From: an uncultured Mycoplasma sp.
GTDB lineage: Bacteria; Bacillota_I; Bacilli_A; RF39; UBA660
Assembly: GCA_947388575.1 (NCBI GenBank)
Contig: CANDSI010000051.1
Span: forward strand, 1-7,484
Direction: 5' to 3'
DNA length: 7,484 nucleotides
Both the position numbers and the translations under genes were made by a program. The notes under the pieces are model-generated. The model saw nothing but the letters and a program-made list of their open reading frames with translations, searched no databases and was not told the DNA's origin. Numbering within the stretch: the stretch's first letter is position 1; each line of letters starts with the position of its first letter. Positions 1 to 5,000 of the stretch are shown here, piece by piece.

Positions 1-22
1 GAGGTTAGAGGGGATTTAATAT

Positions 23-40
23 AATGATTTATCATTTTTT
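23..40 (+). terminator. Weak terminator-like hairpin upstream of ffh
   Basis: AATGA (23-27) can pair with TCATT (32-36) around a 4-base loop, and a T run follows to position 40. The stem is only five base pairs with one G-C pair, so it is a weak candidate for ending an upstream gene. In frames 1 and 2, positions 1-24 could be the last few codons of such a gene (stops at 22-24 and 17-19), but too little is visible to identify it. Confidence 0.25.
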
Positions 41-53
41 AAATCTTTTGTTC

Positions 54-62
54 TGATAAAAT
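54..62 (+). promoter_or_regulatory. Candidate extended -10 promoter for ffh
   Basis: TGATAAAAT reads as an extended -10 element (TGn followed by TAAAAT, five of six matches to TATAAT). It would start transcription near position 69, leaving a short leader that carries the ffh ribosome binding site. No good -35 hexamer sits 16-18 bases upstream, only a T-rich run, so the call rests on the extended -10 alone. ffh may also be read from a promoter further upstream. Confidence 0.3.
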
Positions 63-71
63 AATTTTACT

Positions 72-77
72 AGGGAG
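72..77 (+). promoter_or_regulatory. Ribosome binding site deciding the ffh start
   Basis: AGGGAG lies nine bases before the ATG at 87. The earlier in-frame ATG at 78 directly abuts this motif and could not use it, so 87 is the likelier start. The resulting N-terminus, MFEYMGDRI, also suits SRP54 proteins better than one with three extra residues. Confidence 0.75.
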
Positions 78-86
78 ATGATTACA

Positions 87-1394
87 ATGTTTGAATACAT
101 GGGAGATAGAATTAGTAAAGCGATAAAAAACATTAGAGGAATGGGTTCAATTACTGAAGAAAATATTAGTGAAGCTATGCGCGAAATAAGACTTGCTTTA
201 CTAGAAGCCGATGTTAATTATCAAGTTGTAAAAGAATTTGTAGCTAGTGTAAAAGAAAAAGCCATCGGAGAAGATGTAGGTAAAAGTTTAAAACCAGATG
301 AATTATTTATTAAATTAGTAAAAGATGAATTAGTTACTCTTTTAGGAGGAGACCATGTTCCTTTAAAAGTTAATAATGGTACTACAATATTAATGTTATG
401 TGGACTTCAAGGTTCTGGAAAAACAACAACAGCAGGTAAGCTTGCAAATTTCTTAAGAAAAAAACATCATAAAAAACCTTTATTGGTCGCTTGTGATATA
501 TATCGTCCTGCGGCTATTGACCAATTAGTAAGTGTTGGAAAAAGTATCGATATCCCAGTATTTACCAAAGGCAAAGTAAATCCTAACGAAATTATTAAAG
601 ATGCACTAGTTTATGCTAAAGAAAATAATTTAGATTATATCATAATAGATACAGCAGGTAGATTACAAATCGATGAAAGCCTAATGCAAGAATTAAAAGA
701 TATATCAAATAATTTTAAGATAGATGAAACAATACTAGTAATTGATGCAATGATGGGTCAAGATGCTATAAATGTTATTAATGGTTTTAATAGTGCTCTT
801 AATTTAACAGGAACAATTCTAACTAAACTTGATGGTAACACTAAAGGTGGAGTAGCCTTATCCGTAAGACATTTAACTAATATTCCTATTAAATTTGTTG
901 GTGATTCTGAAAAAATGGATGGCTTAAGAGAGTTTTATCCAGAAGTTATGGCAAATAGAATATTAGATATGGGAGATATATTAGGAATCGCTGAAAAAGT
1001 TGAAAATTTAATTAGTGAAGATGACGCTAAAAATCAAATGAATAAAATGAAAAAAGGAAATTATGATTTAGAAGACTTCATGATGAATTTGCGTCAAATA
1101 AAAAAACTAGGACCATTAGAAAATATTTTAAAGATGTTACCAGGCGCTAGAAAAATGGGTTTAAATGAAATAAGTATTAATCCCAAAGATATTGCGCATA
1201 TAGAAGCAATTGTAAGTTCAATGACACCATATGAAAGAAGACATCCTGAGGTATTAAAAGCTACCAGAAAACAAAGGATAGCCAAAGGTTCAGGTCGAAG
1301 TGTTGAAGAAGTTAATAGATTATTAAAACAATTTGAACAAATGAAAATGATGATGAAGCAAGTATCAAATGGCAATATGAAGCTACCATTTTAA
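87..1394 (+). CDS. ffh: Signal recognition particle GTPase Ffh (SRP54)
   Basis: Ffh binds 4.5S/scRNA to form the bacterial signal recognition particle, captures hydrophobic signal sequences on ribosomes and delivers them to the receptor FtsY and the Sec translocon. The 435 residues match the usual family length. The N domain carries the ALLEADV motif (37-43). The G domain shows the P-loop GLQGSGKTTT (106-115), DTAGR (188-192) and TKLDG (246-250). The M domain follows from about residue 295: Met-rich stretches plus the RNA-binding segment, with SMTPYERRHP around 378 and RIAKGSGR at 397-404, and a tail containing MKMMMK. All GTPase motifs are intact, so the protein should be functional. The start at 87 is chosen from the ribosome binding site at 72-77. 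In many Firmicutes ffh is followed by rpsP (ribosomal protein S16); here the next gene is a spore coat protein instead. The SRP RNA gene is not visible in the window. Confidence 0.97.
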   Translation: MFEYMGDRISKAIKNIRGMGSITEENISEAMREIRLALLEADVNYQVVKEFVASVKEKAIGEDVGKSLKPDELFIKLVKDELVTLLGGDHVPLKVNNGTTILMLCGLQGSGKTTTAGKLANFLRKKHHKKPLLVACDIYRPAAIDQLVSVGKSIDIPVFTKGKVNPNEIIKDALVYAKENNLDYIIIDTAGRLQIDESLMQELKDISNNFKIDETILVIDAMMGQDAINVINGFNSALNLTGTILTKLDGNTKGGVALSVRHLTNIPIKFVGDSEKMDGLREFYPEVMANRILDMGDILGIAEKVENLISEDDAKNQMNKMKKGNYDLEDFMMNLRQIKKLGPLENILKMLPGARKMGLNEISINPKDIAHIEAIVSSMTPYERRHPEVLKATRKQRIAKGSGRSVEEVNRLLKQFEQMKMMMKQVSNGNMKLPF

Positions 1395-1416
1395 TAAAAA
1401 TAGGGCTAATATCCTA

Positions 1417-1443
1417 ACAATAAAAAAAGATAAACATAAAATA
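1417..1443 (+). promoter_or_regulatory. Candidate sigma-K-like promoter of cotD-like gene
   Basis: AC at 1417-1418, a 16-base spacer and CATAAAATA at 1435-1443 fit the mother-cell sigma-K pattern known from Bacillus subtilis (AC, 16-17 bases, CATAnnnTA). In B. subtilis, cotD is transcribed by sigma-K, which agrees with the gene downstream. Transcription would start near 1449-1451, right at the ribosome binding site, which is a tight fit. The -35 part is only two bases, so a chance match in AT-rich DNA is possible. Confidence 0.4.
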
Positions 1444-1468
1444 CACTAGAAAGGAAAGTGTATTTTTT
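1438..1468 (+). terminator. Hairpin plus T-tract with the cotD RBS in its loop
   Basis: AAATACACT (1439-1447) pairs perfectly with AGTGTATTT (1457-1465), extendable by one A-T pair. The loop is nine bases, AGAAAGGAA, and six Ts cover 1463-1468. This looks like an intrinsic terminator for ffh, although the stem has only two G-C pairs. The loop contains AAAGGA (1450-1455), the only plausible ribosome binding site for the gene starting at 1469, at an unusually long spacing of 13 bases. The structure may therefore affect translation as well as, or instead of, termination. Confidence 0.45.
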
Positions 1469-1825
1469 ATGAAAATAAATAATAATCGTGATTTTGAAAC
1501 AATGCAAGCTGAAGGCTATTTTAATGCTGAAGTTACAAGTGGAGCAAATATGAATATGGGATATGGAATGAATAGTTGTCCATGTGACATGGGAATGAAT
1601 ATGAATATGATGGGAGAAACTATGCCAGGAGTAGTATGTCCACCAGTATATGAGTGTCCACGTGAAACAGTATGCCATAGATATATTTGTCATGAAGTAC
1701 CACACATTCAACCTTGCAATACAAGAATAATTAATCATCACATATATCGTCACACTTTTACCCCAACTTATTCTTGCTGTGAAGAAAATGAAGTCCAAAA
1801 CGTATACGAAAGAAGATGCTGCTAA
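1469..1825 (+). CDS. CotD-like spore coat protein, Cys/Met/His-rich
   Basis: Small 118-residue protein without a signal peptide or membrane segment. The C-terminal half resembles the CotD inner spore coat family: the stretch HEVPHIQPCNTRIINHHIYRH (written here in two overlapping parts: HEVPHIQPC at 75-83, then NTRIINHHIYRH at 84-95) parallels the CotD pattern of VPHIHP followed by NVNHxHxxH, then F-P/T-P and a CC pair. It has eleven cysteines, including CPC (37-39), CC (103-104) and a terminal CC (117-118), and six histidines. The N-terminal half is unusual, with Asn-Met-Gly repeats (MNMGYGMN near 28-35, MGMNMNMMG at 41-49). Coat proteins of this kind are laid down by the mother cell and cross-linked on the forespore; metal binding by the Cys/His set is possible. 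It is transcribed separately from the next gene because a terminator overlaps its stop. The identification rests on motif pattern only, so gene symbol cotD is not assigned. Confidence 0.72.
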   Translation: MKINNNRDFETMQAEGYFNAEVTSGANMNMGYGMNSCPCDMGMNMNMMGETMPGVVCPPVYECPRETVCHRYICHEVPHIQPCNTRIINHHIYRHTFTPTYSCCEENEVQNVYERRCC

Positions 1826-1838
1826 TCTTCTTTTTTTT
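1809..1838 (+). terminator. Intrinsic terminator overlapping the cotD-like stop
   Basis: AAAGAAGAT (1809-1817) pairs with ATCTTCTTT (1825-1833) around the 7-base loop GCTGCTA, and eight Ts run from 1831 to 1838. The hairpin begins within the last codons of the gene and its loop contains most of the stop codon (TAA at 1823-1825). Confidence 0.75.
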
Positions 1839-1942
1839 ATAAATTAATTAATAATTAGTATTGACCTGTTATTAAACACAACTAGTAGAATTATATGAAA
1901 CTTTAAATAAAATGCAATCTAGTAATTTTGAATCATATTATA

Positions 1943-1971
1943 TTGATTTGCAATTAGTATTAAGATATAAT
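1943..1971 (+). promoter_or_regulatory. Sigma-A-type promoter of the large surface protein
   Basis: TTGATT (1943-1948), a 17-base spacer and a perfect TATAAT (1966-1971) make a strong housekeeping promoter. Transcription should start around 1978, giving a leader of about 32 bases with the ribosome binding site at 1993-1999. A second, poorer candidate lies upstream: TTGACC at 1861-1866 with TAGAAT at 1886-1891 and a long 19-base spacer. The rest of the 1826-2009 gap is AT-rich with no convincing gene. Confidence 0.75.
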
Positions 1972-1992
1972 AATTAAAAAAGGATATATTAA

Positions 1993-1999
1993 AAAGGAG
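1993..1999 (+). promoter_or_regulatory. Strong RBS of the large surface protein
   Basis: AAAGGAG stands ten bases before the ATG at 2010 and fixes that start. The next in-frame ATG at 2019 would be too far away. Confidence 0.85.
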
Positions 2000-2009
2000 T
2001 TTTGTTTTT

Positions 2010-5000
2010 ATGAAATTTATGGAAGATTTGAAAAAAAATAGAAAAATAATTAGTATTATTCTTTGCGTATTTTGTATTTTCGTTTTATTAATATGTCTTA
2101 GTAATAGTTCAAGTACGAGTTTTTCACTAGAAGATATTGCTATTAAAACTAATGAAAATAGAGAATTTGTTTATTTATCTGATTTAGATTTTATTACAGA
2201 AGGCGGCTTATCATTTAATGGTTGGTCAGGTCATGAAATACAAAAAGATAAAAATCAAGATGGCGGAAATATAAGTTTAATTGTTGACGGCGAAAAACGA
2301 GTATACAATAAGGGTGTTAGTATTCACGCTAGAGGACAAGTTGTATATGATATATCTGCATATTCAACAGATTATACAAGATTTACAGCTAAATTAGGTC
2401 TTGAGGCTTCTAAAAGTACAGGAGAATTATGGTTTGAGATATTTGTTTCAAATGATAAAACCACTTGGACATCTTTGTTAAAGACAGAAAATTTAACAAA
2501 GACAAGTCCAGCTGTAAATGTTGATTTAAACATTGAAGGATATAAATATTTAAAAATTTATGTTGATCCTGCGGGACCAAATACTTCAGATCATGGAAAT
2601 ATAGCTGGTGCTAAATTAGTAACAAAAGATTATGTTGATGATGGAATCTATTATGATAAACTTCATAAAGTTGAATATTATGATGAAATATTAAAAGAGC
2701 ATGATGCCGAATATAATTATAATAATAATTATAGATTAATATTAGAAAGAGAACTTGTAAATAAATTAGGTTTTTGGAATATTCAAAATAAAGCAGAATT
2801 AAGCACTGATATAGTTGAAATGTTCGATTGGATACTTAGCAATAATAGAATCATTGAAGAATTTATTGAAGTAGGTGAAGTATCAAATTCTACAAAATTC
2901 TTAAATATTATTTTTGATATTTATCAAAAATACAAAAATGAATTAAATTCAAATAATGGTTACGTTTATGAAAAGATGATGATAGCTTTAGCAGCAGGTT
3001 ACTCTACTGATAAAATCATATCACCTCTTGAATTTAGTTTTCCAAATCCTACATATGACTATTTAGAACGTTTTGAAATAATGAAAAATTTATTTGACAA
3101 CAATAAGCTAAAAATAGTTAAAACTAATGATATGCAAGGTGAATTTGTTGATAATAATTGGTTTAAAGATTATCATGTAGAATTAATGCGTATGGTAATG
3201 CAAGATGGAACAAGTAATGGCGATCTTGTATGGCTTAATGGTTTTACTTATGAAAAGAAAAGTGTAAGTTTTTATATGATAGGGTATGTATCTCCAGTAT
3301 ATACTCAAGATAAGTATTATGCTGAAGAAAATAGAGAAAAATATGATAATCAATTCTATTTAAGCAAATATAACGTTCCTTATGGTTTAATAAATGGTAC
3401 CAAAATTCCAAGATATTGGATGGTTTTCGCTAATGGTGGAATATGTTGGAATGCTTCTCGTGTTGGACAAAGTATGTATCGTGTTAATGGTGTACCTGCA
3501 ACAGGAGCTTATCAAATAGGTCACGAACTATATATTCAATATTATGAAGATGCGAGTGGCAATGGTTATTGGTCGCCAAGATATGGTAACTGGAATGGTG
3601 CTGGAAGTACTTGGGGTGGTGGAAATCCTTTCCGTTATATATTTAACTGGAATAATAAATATTTTACAGACAAACACATTAGTGGTTCTAAAGTAGCATC
3701 AAGTTCTGGATATCTATATTTAGGACAAGCTAACTTAAATAGATATGAAGATTACAAAAAATCATTATATTTAAATTTAACAGCTAATTCTTTTACAGAT
3801 GATAATAAAAAACTAGAAACATATTTTAAAGCATTAGAAGCAAACGATATAAATTTAGATTCTTATGATTATATAATAAATATTTATAAAAAGCTAAGTG
3901 TAAAAAACGAAGGAGGAACAATAACTTCTACTGATTGGTATAATTTAGCGAATAAAATAATTGAAGCATATACTTACCATCCAGTTGCAATGTTTGACTT
4001 ATTAAATGTTATAAGACCTTATTTAGAAGGTAGTGAAAAAGTACATATAGATAGACTAGAAAAGGAAGCATTAGAAAAAGCAGCGGCAGCAACATCAACT
4101 GAAACAATCCAAGTAGATGCTGTTAGAACTCATGCAAGACAACTACTAAATAAAGCTCAACCTGATCCTATGACATTCTCATTTGATGGTGAAAATGCTA
4201 GCAAAATTATTAGAAATCCATTGTATCAATTTGCTTGGGCATATAGTCTAGATGGTGGAGCAACTTTTACAGAATTTATAAATGATGATTCACATGAGCT
4301 ATCAAAGGAAGAATTAGCTAAAATTACTTCTGATAATGACATAATAATTAAATTTATGGGACTAAATGATTATAGATTTACTATAGATATTAGAGAAGGA
4401 TCTTTAAGTAGTATTTTATATGCTAACGATTTAGAAAATAGAGTTATAGGCATAGATTTAACTTATGAATGGCGTAATAATGAAAATGATTCTTGGACAT
4501 CATACAAAACAGCATCACCAGATAATACTGGAAATAAAACTTTACATGTTAGAAAAGGGGCTACTGGAACGCAACTAGCAACAGATTCAATAACTTATAC
4601 ATTTACTGAAGATAATCAACCTGATACAAGAAAATATGTATCTGTATCACATTTATCAATAGAAGCAGTATCTACAGAAGCAACAAATAATGGCGGTGCC
4701 TCTATTTATGCAATTGATGGAAATTATAATACTAGATGGCATAGCGCATGGGACGGAAGTGATACGGAGAGGTTTATAACGATAAAATTAGATAAACCTA
4801 GATTTGTTTCAGCAGTAGAATTTGTTCCAGCAAGCGGTGGAAATGGTAGAATAAATGATGGAACCATTTGGGGCAGTATGGATGGTGAAAATTGGGAGAT
4901 ATTGTCACAAAGGACAGGTATAACTTATTCTTCACAAGCCAACACAAATGAGCAAGCTGTCCAATTTACTCAAAATTTTGAAGTAGATAATCCAAAAGAA

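Noticed and set aside
1..24. Possible last codons of a gene upstream of ffh (such as ylxM)
   Set aside because: At most seven codons are visible in either of two frames, which is too short to identify or even confirm a gene.
1094..1375. Minus-strand open frame inside ffh
   Set aside because: It lies opposite the conserved M domain of ffh, has no ribosome binding site or recognisable product, and is explained by the AT-rich codons of the true gene.
1401..1416. TAGG...CCTA inverted repeat just after ffh
   Set aside because: Only four base pairs with an 8-base loop and no following T run; too weak to call.
1406..1798. Minus-strand open frame of 130 codons opposite the CotD-like gene
   Set aside because: Its product is a Ser/Ile/His/Trp-rich mirror of the Met/Asn/His codons on the other strand. 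The + strand gene has the family motif and a terminator fitting its end.
2079..2101. Lipoprotein signal at the surface protein N-terminus
   Set aside because: A Cys follows a hydrophobic stretch (LLIC, Cys29), but the -1 position is Ile instead of Gly/Ala/Ser, so it is not a normal lipobox.
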